Shown piece by piece: positions 9,261-16,245 of a DNA stretch of 26,463 bases. The position numbers were made by a program, and so were the translations under genes. The notes under the pieces are model-generated. The model had not been told where the DNA came from and ran no database searches. It worked only from the letters and a program-made list of their open reading frames with translations. Location of the stretch: assembly GCA_900553035.1 (NCBI GenBank), contig USCC01000020.1, positions 1-26,463 of the forward strand. The letters run 5' to 3'. This DNA is from an uncultured Rhodospirillaceae bacterium. Lineage in GTDB: Bacteria; Pseudomonadota; Alphaproteobacteria; CAAGCB01; CAG-977. Within the stretch, counting starts at the first letter, position 1. Every line of letters starts with the position of its first letter.

Positions 9261-9857
9261 ATGGATTTTCTCAGCCTGCCGCAGCTGATCGGGTACGCCG
9301 CCTACCTGGCGGGAACGTCGGCCGGACTTCAGAAAAAGGATAACCGGCTGTTCCTGCTGTTCAGTCTGTCTTCTCTGCTGTTCTGTTTTCATCATTTTCT
9401 TCTGAACAACCTGACCGCCGCTTCGTCGCACGCCGTCATCGCCGTCCGCATGTATCTGAATCGCTCGTATAAGGGCGCAATGATTGCCATTCCGTTCGCC
9501 CTGATCGCCCTGGCTTTCGGTGCCATGACCTATCAGACTCCCTACAGCCTTCTTCCGCTCGGCGCGGTTCTGGCGGCAACGTTCGGCGCGGCATATCTCG
9601 GCGGAATCGGGCTGCGTCTGATTTTCATTTCGTGCTGTTTTCTGTGGGTTGTCCATGATTACGCCATGGGATCGCTGGGCGGCCTGGCACAGGATCTGAC
9701 CACAATCACCGTCCATACCGTGACATGCTTCCGCCTTTTTGCCGCACAAAAAAAAAGAGTCCGGAGAATCCCCGGACTCTTTGACAGAAGCCGAAGCTTA
9801 GAACATGATCGTACCGCGCAGAGAAAAGACCGTTCCGAATTTCCGGTCTTCCTTTGA
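9261..9857 (+). CDS. YgjV-family inner membrane protein (copy 2)
   Basis: Tandem paralogue of the preceding gene, 10 nt downstream, with GGAG at 9251-9254 before its ATG. Shared blocks include PQLIGYAAYL, QKKDNRLF, FHHFLL, YSLLPLGAV, ATFGAAY and LRLIFIS. Homology ends near residue 165 (codon about 9750). After that the frame crosses an A9 run (9748-9756) and reads through a terminator hairpin and 60 nt of the convergent porin gene, giving 198 aa with an unrelated basic tail. With one more A the protein would stop at TGA near 9782, just after the hairpin, which looks like the natural end. The given 3' end may therefore reflect slippage, a recent frameshift or a sequencing error. Confidence 0.78.
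   Translation: MDFLSLPQLIGYAAYLAGTSAGLQKKDNRLFLLFSLSSLLFCFHHFLLNNLTAASSHAVIAVRMYLNRSYKGAMIAIPFALIALAFGAMTYQTPYSLLPLGAVLAATFGAAYLGGIGLRLIFISCCFLWVVHDYAMGSLGGLAQDLTTITVHTVTCFRLFAAQKKRVRRIPGLFDRSRSLEHDRTAQRKDRSEFPVFL
9748..9782 (-). terminator. Terminator of the aaxA-like porin gene (possibly bidirectional)
   Basis: Stem AGAGTCCGG (9756-9764) pairs with CCGGACTCT (9772-9780), with a 7-nt loop. The long A run at 9748-9756 is a U9 tail on minus-strand transcripts, so the hairpin primarily ends the porin mRNA, whose stop codon lies 16 nt away. On the plus strand only a short U tract follows. It sits inside the 3' end of the second ygjV copy. Confidence 0.85.
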
Positions 9858-11084
9858 CGCCGGATGAATGAACAGCTGCACGTCCGGAGTGATGGTCAGG
9901 AACTGCGTCACGCCGAAAGCCCAGTACGTTTCAACCACCGTTTCAAAATTGCGCATTTTTTCGGTCGAATCATAATATCCCTTGTTGACTTTGTTGTATG
10001 CGACGGCGAATCCGATCTGATCCAGAGGATTGCGGTTCAGCGGATTGTTGTAGACGCCGCCCAGGACATAGGACTGCTTGATCGGCATGGCGTCGCCGGT
10101 CGCGGCGTTGGCCCGCATGAAGACGCCCCACTTTTCATTCAGATTCTGCGACATGTTCAAAGACCAGCCCACACTGTTCCCCGGCTGTGCTTCAACGGAC
10201 GGCTGGTTATAAACCAGCAAAGAGTACTGCCCCGTCCCCATGCCCTTGACGGTCGGCGACCAGGAAACCGATCCGAACGTCGTAAAGCGCTTTTTACCGA
10301 AATCCTTTGTCGTTATGACGTTTGCCGAAGGATTCTGAGCGTTCTGGAAACCGGCGGTGATGGAAATTTCGGATGTCGGGTTATATTGGACATAGCTGCC
10401 CAGTCCGGCGGTCGGGTAGGTTGAACTGGCGTTCTGCGAAAGGGCATAGTTGATGAAATTGCTCTGCTGGTTGGAATCGTATTCCGTCCCGTCGAAATCG
10501 TACAGCGGATACTGACCGATCAGAATGGCCAGCTGATTATCGAACAGCGTCTGTGTATAGCTCAACTGGTCAAACGTGTTGGATCGGCTTGTAAAGTCGT
10601 TGATCGAATTTGCCAGATACAGCTTGTTTCCGATTTTCTCGCCGTTATTTCCCCAGTAACGGACGGCCGTATAGGAAAAGTCGATCGTTCCGGAACCAAA
10701 CGTGTCGTCGTTGAACATCTGCCAGCTGACGGTCGGCGCATAAATGGACTGCGTCGCCGTTTTCCCGGCGTTCGGAACACCTTTCTGCCCCATCACGGTG
10801 ACGTCCATAGAATAGGAAAGCCCGTAATCGTTCGACAGTTTCGATTTGAAATCATTATAGCTTTTGCTGAAATCCCCGACGTCTTCGGCCAGACGTTTTT
10901 CAGCCTGTTTCAGACGTGTTGCCAGACGGCCGCTTTTTGTATTCGTCTGCTGGATGGTTGCGGGCGCTTCGACAATGATGGCCGTTTCGGAATACGGCAT
11001 CACGATTTCCTGGGCCGAAACAGCGGAGCCGCCGGCCAGAGCCAGAACGGTTCCGCAATATAAAACGGATTTGAAACCTTGCAT
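9798..11084 (-). CDS. aaxA: AaxA-like porin (OprB family) for arginine uptake
   Basis: Outer-membrane beta-barrel porin of 428 aa. The ATG at 11084 has GGAG about 6 nt upstream and opens a signal peptide, MQGFKSVLYCG...GSAVSA, cleaved before QEI. Residues about 38-75 are a charged, probably coiled-coil segment (RLATRLKQAEKRLAEDV). The rest is an OprB-type barrel ending in the terminal Phe expected of outer-membrane proteins. Stretches such as AVRYWG, IGQYPLYDFDGT, FINYALSQNA and GTGQYSLLVY closely resemble my memory of chlamydial AaxA, the porin that feeds arginine to AaxB/AaxC. It diverges from aaxB and aaxC; in Chlamydia the three lie in one direction. A general carbohydrate porin is the alternative, but the neighbours favour AaxA. 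Confidence 0.88.
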   Translation of the reverse strand: MQGFKSVLYCGTVLALAGGSAVSAQEIVMPYSETAIIVEAPATIQQTNTKSGRLATRLKQAEKRLAEDVGDFSKSYNDFKSKLSNDYGLSYSMDVTVMGQKGVPNAGKTATQSIYAPTVSWQMFNDDTFGSGTIDFSYTAVRYWGNNGEKIGNKLYLANSINDFTSRSNTFDQLSYTQTLFDNQLAILIGQYPLYDFDGTEYDSNQQSNFINYALSQNASSTYPTAGLGSYVQYNPTSEISITAGFQNAQNPSANVITTKDFGKKRFTTFGSVSWSPTVKGMGTGQYSLLVYNQPSVEAQPGNSVGWSLNMSQNLNEKWGVFMRANAATGDAMPIKQSYVLGGVYNNPLNRNPLDQIGFAVAYNKVNKGYYDSTEKMRNFETVVETYWAFGVTQFLTITPDVQLFIHPASKEDRKFGTVFSLRGTIMF

Positions 11085-11263
11085 TCTTCTTCTCCAAACA
11101 AAAAAACAATGAATACAGAAAATAATATAAATAAAGTAAAATAAATATGTATCTTCATGTATATACGTCACTCTGTTTATATTAAAAAGGTTACAGTCCC
11201 AAAAGGCTATAAGAACAAGTCTATCTAGGAAGACGTGGGAACTTTGCCTAAGATGAACGGCAT

Positions 11264-11287
11264 AAAAAGAAGGCAGTCTTCTTTTTT
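11264..11287 (+). promoter_or_regulatory. Leader hairpin upstream of aaxB (possible attenuator)
   Basis: AAAAAGAAG (11264-11272) can pair with CTTCTTTTT (11278-11286) around a GCAGT loop, with a further T following. It lies 30 nt before the aaxB start, after a possible -10 TATAAG (11210-11215). The stem is mostly A-U, so it would be a weak terminator at best. The 232-nt region between the aaxA and aaxB starts must hold both promoters and any pH or arginine control. I see no confident -35 elements there, which would fit activator-dependent promoters. Confidence 0.4.
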
Positions 11288-11316
11288 ACATAACAGATTA
11301 TTTTGGAGGTTTTGAT

Positions 11317-11898
11317 ATGTTGGTAGGTACACGTTATCCGACTTTAGCTTTTCACACCGGCGGCGCCGGACAGGCCGACGACGGTATTCCGCCGCAGCCG
11401 TTTGAAACGTTTTGCTACGATTCGGCCCTGACTCAGGCGAAAATCGAAAACTTCAACGTTATTCCGTACACGTCCGTCCTTCCGCCGGAACTGTACAACA
11501 ATATCGTTCCGGTCGACAAAGTGACGCCGTACTTCAAGCACGGTGCTGTTTTGGAAGTCATTATCGCCGGCAACGGCGCCAGCATCAACGAACACCGCGC
11601 CATTGCGACAGGTGTCGGCGTCTGTTGGGGCAAGGACAAAGACGGCAAGCTGATCGGCGGCTGGGCGGCGGAATATGTTGAATATTTCCCGACCTACATT
11701 GACGATGAAATCGCCAAAGGTCACGCTGAAATGTGGCTGAACAAGTCCCTGAATCATGAACTGGAGCTGCGCGGCGTTGAAAAACACAGCGAATTCCAGC
11801 TGTTCCATAACTACATCAACATTACGCAGCAGTTTGCGTACTGCCTGACGGCTCTCGGCTTCCTGAACTTTGAAACGGCCGATCCCGTTAAGCTCTGA
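11317..11898 (+). CDS. aaxB: Pyruvoyl-dependent arginine decarboxylase AaxB
   Basis: Decarboxylates L-arginine to agmatine, consuming a proton. The proenzyme self-cleaves to create a pyruvoyl cofactor. The 193-aa protein has Thr52-Ser53 in [10 protein letters not shown], exactly the cleavage position reported for chlamydial AaxB; Ser53 becomes the pyruvoyl group. The N-terminus, [13 protein letters not shown] then [14 protein letters not shown] and AKIENFN, is nearly the same as my memory of the Chlamydia protein. The active-site region [21 protein letters not shown] and the C-terminus ALGLFNFE-type segment are intact. GGAGG lies 7 nt before the ATG. It is followed by a terminator and then the antiporter gene, and diverges from the aaxA-like porin. 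Product is expected in the cytosol. Confidence 0.95.
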   Translation: MLVGTRYPTLAFHTGGAGQADDGIPPQPFETFCYDSALTQAKIENFNVIPYTSVLPPELYNNIVPVDKVTPYFKHGAVLEVIIAGNGASINEHRAIATGVGVCWGKDKDGKLIGGWAAEYVEYFPTYIDDEIAKGHAEMWLNKSLNHELELRGVEKHSEFQLFHNYINITQQFAYCLTALGFLNFETADPVKL

Positions 11899-11912
11899 TG
11901 CGTATCCTGAAT

Positions 11913-11948
11913 GCGGTATTGCCCCAAAAGGCAATACCGCCTTCTTTT
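11913..11948 (+). terminator. Intercistronic terminator between aaxB and aaxC
   Basis: A perfect 11-bp stem, GCGGTATTGCC (11913-11923) with GGCAATACCGC (11930-11940), and a CCAAAA loop, followed by CTTCTTTTTTT. It begins 15 nt after the aaxB stop and ends about 60 nt before the aaxC start. This strong, canonical hairpin should make aaxC transcript scarcer than aaxB unless it has its own promoter or the hairpin is leaky. Confidence 0.88.
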
Positions 11949-12009
11949 TTTAAAGCCGGCCCTATGCCTGAAGGCCGCCGGTCTTTCTTATTTGAACGAG
12001 GATATAAAA

Positions 12010-13467
12010 ATGGCACAACAGCAACAAGATACGAAAAAGCTCGGGCTGATTGCCCTGGCCAGCGTTGTCGTCAGTTCCATGGTTGGCGGCGGCATTTTCA
12101 GTCTGCCGCAGAATATGGCCGCAGGAGCTTCCGTCGGCGCCGTCATTCTGGCCTGGGTCATCACGGGTTTCGGGATGTACTTCATGGCGAATTCATTCCG
12201 CATTCTGTCCGACACGCGCCCCGACCTGACGGCCGGCATTTATATGTATGCGCGCGAAGGTTTCGGCCCGTTCATGGGCTTTACCATCGGCTGGGGCTAC
12301 TGGCTCTGCCAGATTTTCGGCAACGTCGGTTACGCCGTCATCACGATGGACGCTTTAAACTATTTCTTCCCTCCCTATTTTCAGGGCGGAAACAATTTAT
12401 ATTCAATCATCGGCGGTTCACTGCTGATCTGGTTCTTTAACTTCGTCGTCCTGCGCGGCGTGCGTCAGGCCAGCTTCATCAACATTATCGCAACGATTTT
12501 CAAACTGATTCCGCTGGCTCTTTTCATCATCATCATGGCGTTCGTTTTCAAAGCGCACCAGTTTGATGTTGATTTCTGGGGCAACATGGCTTCGCATGCC
12601 AAAGGCGGCCTCGGCGACATTTCGACACAGATCAAAAGCACCATGCTGGTCACCCTGTGGTCGTTCATCGGTATTGAAGGCGCCGTTGTGCTATCCAGCC
12701 GTGCTGAACACAAAGAGGATGTCGGCAAGGCAACGTTCATCGGCTTCCTCGGCTGTCTGCTGATTTATATCCTGCTGTCCGTTCTGCCTTATGGCTTCCT
12801 GAGTCAGCCGGAACTGGCCGCGATTCCGAATCCTTCGACGGCCGGCGTTCTGGAAAAGGTCGTCGGACCGTGGGGAAGCTGGATGATGAACATTGGTCTT
12901 CTGATTGCCGTTCTGGCCAGTTGGCTGGCTTGGACGATGGTAACGGCTGAAATTCCGTTCGCCGCCGCCCAGAACGGGACTTTCCCGAAGGCTTTTGCAA
13001 AGGAAAACGAAAACAATTCGCCGTCCGTTTCCCTGTGGACGACCAGCGCTCTGATGCAGCTGGCCATTCTGATGGTTTATTTCTCGAACAACGCCTGGAA
13101 CACGATGCTGTCCATCACCGGCGTCATGGTTCTGCCGGCCTATCTGAGCAGTATGGCGTATCTGTGGAAGCTCTGTGAAGACGGCGAATATCCCAAGACG
13201 GCTTCCGTCTCGCGGTTTGAAGCGCTGATTTCCGGCGTATTCGCCTGCATTTATTCGGTCTGGCTGATTTATGCCGCCGGACTGCAGTACCTGCTGATGG
13301 CGATTCTGTTCCTGGCGGTCGGTATTCCTGTTTTCATCTGGGCTCGGCGTCAGAACAACCCCGGAGAAAAAGTCTTCACCGAACGCGAGCTGTGGTTCGC
13401 GTGGACCCTGGTCATTGTTTCCGTCGTCGCGATTTTCCTTTTCTCGCGCGGTGTGCTGAGCATATAA
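12010..13467 (+). CDS. aaxC: Arginine/agmatine antiporter AaxC
   Basis: Inner-membrane APC-superfamily exchanger expected to import arginine and export agmatine. The start at 12010 follows GAGGATATAAAA; a longer in-frame ORF from 11911 would pass through the terminator hairpin and is rejected. The 485-aa protein has about 12 membrane segments and the APC signature [16 protein letters not shown] at the first helix, where the GGGIF backbone binds the substrate alpha-amino group. A Trp-Ser-Phe-(I)[12 protein letters not shown] segment marks the sixth helix, as in the AdiC/ArcD group. Length and context match chlamydial AaxC. An arginine/ornithine antiporter (ArcD) is the main alternative, but no arginine deiminase genes are nearby and the decarboxylase is adjacent. 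Confidence 0.9.
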   Translation: MAQQQQDTKKLGLIALASVVVSSMVGGGIFSLPQNMAAGASVGAVILAWVITGFGMYFMANSFRILSDTRPDLTAGIYMYAREGFGPFMGFTIGWGYWLCQIFGNVGYAVITMDALNYFFPPYFQGGNNLYSIIGGSLLIWFFNFVVLRGVRQASFINIIATIFKLIPLALFIIIMAFVFKAHQFDVDFWGNMASHAKGGLGDISTQIKSTMLVTLWSFIGIEGAVVLSSRAEHKEDVGKATFIGFLGCLLIYILLSVLPYGFLSQPELAAIPNPSTAGVLEKVVGPWGSWMMNIGLLIAVLASWLAWTMVTAEIPFAAAQNGTFPKAFAKENENNSPSVSLWTTSALMQLAILMVYFSNNAWNTMLSITGVMVLPAYLSSMAYLWKLCEDGEYPKTASVSRFEALISGVFACIYSVWLIYAAGLQYLLMAILFLAVGIPVFIWARRQNNPGEKVFTERELWFAWTLVIVSVVAIFLFSRGVLSI

Positions 13468-13485
13468 CAGGTCTGCTTATCTTGA

Positions 13486-13512
13486 AAACGGCGGGAAATT
13501 CCCGCCGTTTTT
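13486..13512 (+). terminator. Rho-independent terminator after aaxC
   Basis: AAACGGCGGG (13486-13495), loop AAATT, CCCGCCGTTT (13501-13510), then TTG. A 10-bp perfect stem 18 nt after the aaxC stop. The symmetrical A/T flanks would allow it to work in both directions. Confidence 0.9.
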
Positions 13513-13616
13513 GCTTTACGCTTCCTGGATGAAATGTTAGCCTTAAGCAAAATAAAAGCGCGTTTTAAGGAAATGACCGGAAACAAAACGCCTTTTTTTC
13601 TGTTTTTGAGGAAATA

Positions 13617-14678
13617 ATGACTCTTTTAATCGTTTTGATCTGTCTGACCATCGGCACATCGTTTTTATGTTCCATGATGGAAGCTTCGCTCCTGTCCATT
13701 ACGCCGACATATGTCGCCCGGCTTGAAGACAAAAATCCGACGCTGTTCAGGAAACTGTCTTTTTACAAGGCAAATATTGATACGCCTCTGTCGGCGATTC
13801 TCGCCCTGAATACGATTGCGAACACAGCCGGCGCCGCCGGCATCGGCGCACAGGTGTCGGTTCTTTACGGGTCAAATTACGTCGCATTGGCCTCGGCGCT
13901 GATGACGGTGGCCATTCTGCTGTGTTCCGAAATCATTCCCAAGACAATCGGCGCGACGCACTGGCGTTCTCTTGTCGGCTTTCTGTGCTTCATGCTCAGC
14001 ATAATGATCTTCGTTCTGAAACCTTTTCTGAAGCTTTCCGAAATGCTGATAAAGCTGATCAGCCCCCCGACAACGGGACAAAGCGACATTCGGGAGGAAA
14101 TCAAGGCTCTGACAAAGCTCGCGTATACGGAAAACTATATCGACGACGACGAAAACCGGGTCATATGCAATACGCTTAACCTCCACGATGTCAAAGCCCG
14201 GGACGTCGCGACGCCCCGCAATGTCTGCAGCACGGTGCTGGCCGGCATTTCGATCCGGGAATTCATTGAAACGGCGACACAATACGCCTTTTCACGCTTT
14301 CCCGTCATGAAGAACGAAGACGAGGAAATCTTCGTCGGTTACATCCACAAATCGGATATTATCGGAAAGGACCCGACCCTTTCGATCAATACCGTCATGC
14401 GTCCGATTCTGGAAGTCGCCTCAACGTCCAACATTGATTATGTCTTCACCGAAATGCTCAAAACCCGCAATCATATCGGCGTCGTTTATGATGAACTGGG
14501 CACCTGGCTGGGAATCATCACTCTGGAAGACGTTCTTGAAACGATTCTGGGCAAAGAAATCCTGGACGAGACGGACAAGGTCATTGACATGCGTTCTTAC
14601 GCGAAGCTCCTCTGGTCGAACAAAAAGGCGAAAGCCGCCGAAAAACGCAAGGAAGCCTTTGCCGGAACAACGGACTGA
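13617..14678 (+). CDS. CNNM/CorC-type membrane protein with CBS pair
   Basis: A 353-aa member of the hemolysin/CNNM family (DUF21 plus CBS domains), thought to take part in magnesium or other divalent cation transport. The first ~140 residues form the DUF21 membrane domain, with a Met/Ser-rich helix (LCSMMEASLLSITP), an NTIANTAGAAGIGAQ segment and the CSEIIPKTIGA motif that is highly conserved in CNNM proteins. Two CBS motifs follow (about 190-310), including YAFSRFPVM, VGYIHKSDII, HIGVVYDELGTWLGIITLEDVLETILG. The C-terminal hydrophobic-transporter (CorC_HlyC) domain usually present is missing, so this is the short form. GAGGAAATA precedes the ATG. A decayed partial copy lies at 15930-16172. 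Confidence 0.9.
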   Translation: MTLLIVLICLTIGTSFLCSMMEASLLSITPTYVARLEDKNPTLFRKLSFYKANIDTPLSAILALNTIANTAGAAGIGAQVSVLYGSNYVALASALMTVAILLCSEIIPKTIGATHWRSLVGFLCFMLSIMIFVLKPFLKLSEMLIKLISPPTTGQSDIREEIKALTKLAYTENYIDDDENRVICNTLNLHDVKARDVATPRNVCSTVLAGISIREFIETATQYAFSRFPVMKNEDEEIFVGYIHKSDIIGKDPTLSINTVMRPILEVASTSNIDYVFTEMLKTRNHIGVVYDELGTWLGIITLEDVLETILGKEILDETDKVIDMRSYAKLLWSNKKAKAAEKRKEAFAGTTD

Positions 14679-14709
14679 CCCGTTCCGCACGGAATTTTTC
14701 CCCACCTGA

Positions 14710-14741
14710 AAATCCGGCTCGCCCGCGCAGGCCGGATTTTT
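14710..14741 (+). terminator. Rho-independent terminator after the CNNM gene
   Basis: AAATCCGGC (14710-14718) pairs with GCCGGATTT (14731-14739) around a 12-nt loop, followed by TT; it lies 31 nt after the stop codon. Confidence 0.75.
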
Positions 14742-14898
14742 CATGTCCGCAGGCCTGTTCCGCCGAGTCACCTTGGAATCCGGAAAAATGCATCCCTTTT
14801 TCCTTAAACGAGGCCGCACGGCGCACCCCGAGAGAACATACCAATAGATGAAATTTAATTATTTTTATCAGACTTAAGCATATTTTTTAAATAAATTG

Positions 14899-14927
14899 TT
14901 TACATCGCCGACAAAAAATCGTATTAG
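14899..14927 (+). promoter_or_regulatory. Promoter of the outer-membrane protein gene (sigma70)
   Basis: TTTACA (14899-14904), 17-nt spacer, TATTAG (14922-14927), 31 nt before the ATG. The 50 nt upstream of the -35 are very AT-rich and could act as an UP element or a site for a nucleoid protein. Confidence 0.6.
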
Positions 14928-14958
14928 ATGAATATGCATTATTTTAGGAGAAAACAAT

Positions 14959-15579
14959 ATGAAAAACACACTCTTGTTTGCAGCTCTTGCCCTCTGTTTT
15001 TATTCCTTTACTGCCACCGCGCAGGAAAATTCATCCCGCATTTCCGCGCCAAAGAAAGGGGGATACGCCGTCATCAAGGCCGGCATCTCACGCATGAAAA
15101 TTGACGGAGAAAAATATAACAAAGCCGCTTATGGCGCGGCCTTAGGTTTATATGTTGAAAACAATATTCGTGTCGAAGGGGAACTTATGGCCTTTGATGA
15201 TGTGGAGGAAAAATTCCTGTTTTCCAAAAGCAAGCGTGAAACGGCCAGCCTGATGATCAACGCCTATTATGATTTCTTTGATCTGAACGCCCGGTTCCGC
15301 CCGTATGTCGGCGTCGGAGCGGGCGCGGCTTATTTGAAGGATGTCTGTAAAAACTGCATCTGGTCAACCCCCCTCGGCAACTACCTTGTCGACGCCCGTG
15401 AAAGCAAAGCCGTCTTAGCCGCATCGCTTCAGGTCGGGGCGGCGTACCGTCTGAGCAATACGATCAGCCTGGACATCAACGGCCGTTACACCTACCTTGA
15501 CAGCAACCGCTCCGGCTTTGATTTCCAAATGAAGCATGACATGTTTACGGCTCTGGCCGGCCTCCGGTTCGACTTTTAA
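14959..15579 (+). CDS. Outer-membrane beta-barrel protein (Omp25/OmpA-barrel type)
   Basis: A 206-aa exported protein. The N-terminus MKNTLLFAALALCFYSFTATAQ is a signal peptide with cleavage expected after ATA. The mature part alternates hydrophobic and polar residues in about eight strands (for example GYAVIKAGIS, AAYGAALGLYV, RFRPYVGVGAGAAYL, LAASLQVGAAYRL, LDINGRYTYL). It ends ALAGLRFDF, with the terminal Phe that outer-membrane assembly requires. The segment RPYVGVGAGAAY is typical of small Omp25/Opa-like eight-stranded barrels in Alphaproteobacteria. Two cysteines (KDVCKNC) in a loop could form a disulfide. AGGAG precedes the ATG. It has its own promoter and terminator, so it is monocistronic. 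Precise function unknown. Confidence 0.82.
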   Translation: MKNTLLFAALALCFYSFTATAQENSSRISAPKKGGYAVIKAGISRMKIDGEKYNKAAYGAALGLYVENNIRVEGELMAFDDVEEKFLFSKSKRETASLMINAYYDFFDLNARFRPYVGVGAGAAYLKDVCKNCIWSTPLGNYLVDARESKAVLAASLQVGAAYRLSNTISLDINGRYTYLDSNRSGFDFQMKHDMFTALAGLRFDF

Positions 15580-15594
15580 ATCCGCTTTTCTGAT

Positions 15595-15623
15595 TCCCCG
15601 GGGACGCGGTTTCCCGGGGATTT
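15595..15623 (+). terminator. Rho-independent terminator after the OMP gene
   Basis: TCCCCGGG (15595-15602) pairs with CCCGGGGA (15613-15620) across a 10-nt loop; TTTT follows. It begins 16 nt after the stop. The next ~300 nt (15624-15929) contain nothing I can support as a gene. Confidence 0.82.
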
Positions 15624-15929
15624 TCATGGTCTTCGTTCTGCCCCCCGGGCAGTCGCCGGAACGAATCACAGATGCTCCGCGAAAGACCGACTCTGTTTGA
15701 TCCAATCGGCAGCTCGCGACAGCCAGAGTTTTATTTCGGATTGCCCTTTTTTCGGACACGAACCTTCGTCTTTCCGGAACGGACGATTCCTGAAGAGACC
15801 GTTCCCGCCGGAAACACTGCCCGAAAAAGACCGCCGGGAGATACACCCCGCCGGCTTCGCAGAAGCCGCACACAAAAAAGCAGGCAGAGAAAAAAGAAAC
15901 CGGACAGATCAGAAAACACCTTCCGAAAA

Positions 15930-16172
15930 CTCCGCTTTCAAAGCTTTCCGAAATGCGGATAAAAAGCGCCCCGACGACGGGACAAAACGACATCCGGGAG
16001 GCAATCAAGGCTCTGACAAAGCGCACATATACGGTAAACGGTATCAAGGACGACGGAAACCGGGGCATACGCAATATGCTCAACCTCCACGATGTCAAAA
16101 CCCGGGATGCCGTGCCTCCGCAGTGCCTGAAGCACGGTGCGAACCGGCATTTCGATTCGGGTATTCATTTTT
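15930..16172 (+). pseudogene. Degenerate partial copy of the CNNM/CorC gene
   Basis: This segment aligns at the DNA level with 14020-14268 of the intact CNNM gene, starting around CTTTCAAAGCTTTCCGAAATG and running to ATTCGGGTATTCATT. By eye about three quarters of the bases agree. Part can still be translated in frame (15953-16100): TTGQNDIREAIKALTK corresponds to TTGQSDIREEIKALTK, and NLHDVKTRD to NLHDVKARD. A 6-nt deletion and further indels break the reading frame, and both membrane and CBS ends are missing. It is a dead fragment of a duplicated gene, probably left by a tandem duplication and deletion around the OMP gene. Confidence 0.85.
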
Positions 16173-16245
16173 GAATCCCCGGCGCACGTTTTTCCAGACA
16201 GATATAAGCCGGCACCTGCACAGAAAGCCGACCGGTTTCGTTCTT

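Noticed and set aside
11085..11171. Longer N-terminus for the porin
   Set aside because: The signal peptide and ribosome site both point to ATG 11084.
11911..12009. Longer N-terminus for aaxC from ATG 11911
   Set aside because: It would translate the aaxB terminator hairpin; GAGGATAT is placed for ATG 12010.
15415..16098. 227-aa minus-strand frame between the OMP gene and the deacetylase
   Set aside because: It overlaps the 3' end of the OMP gene, its terminator and the CNNM fragment, and has no family features.
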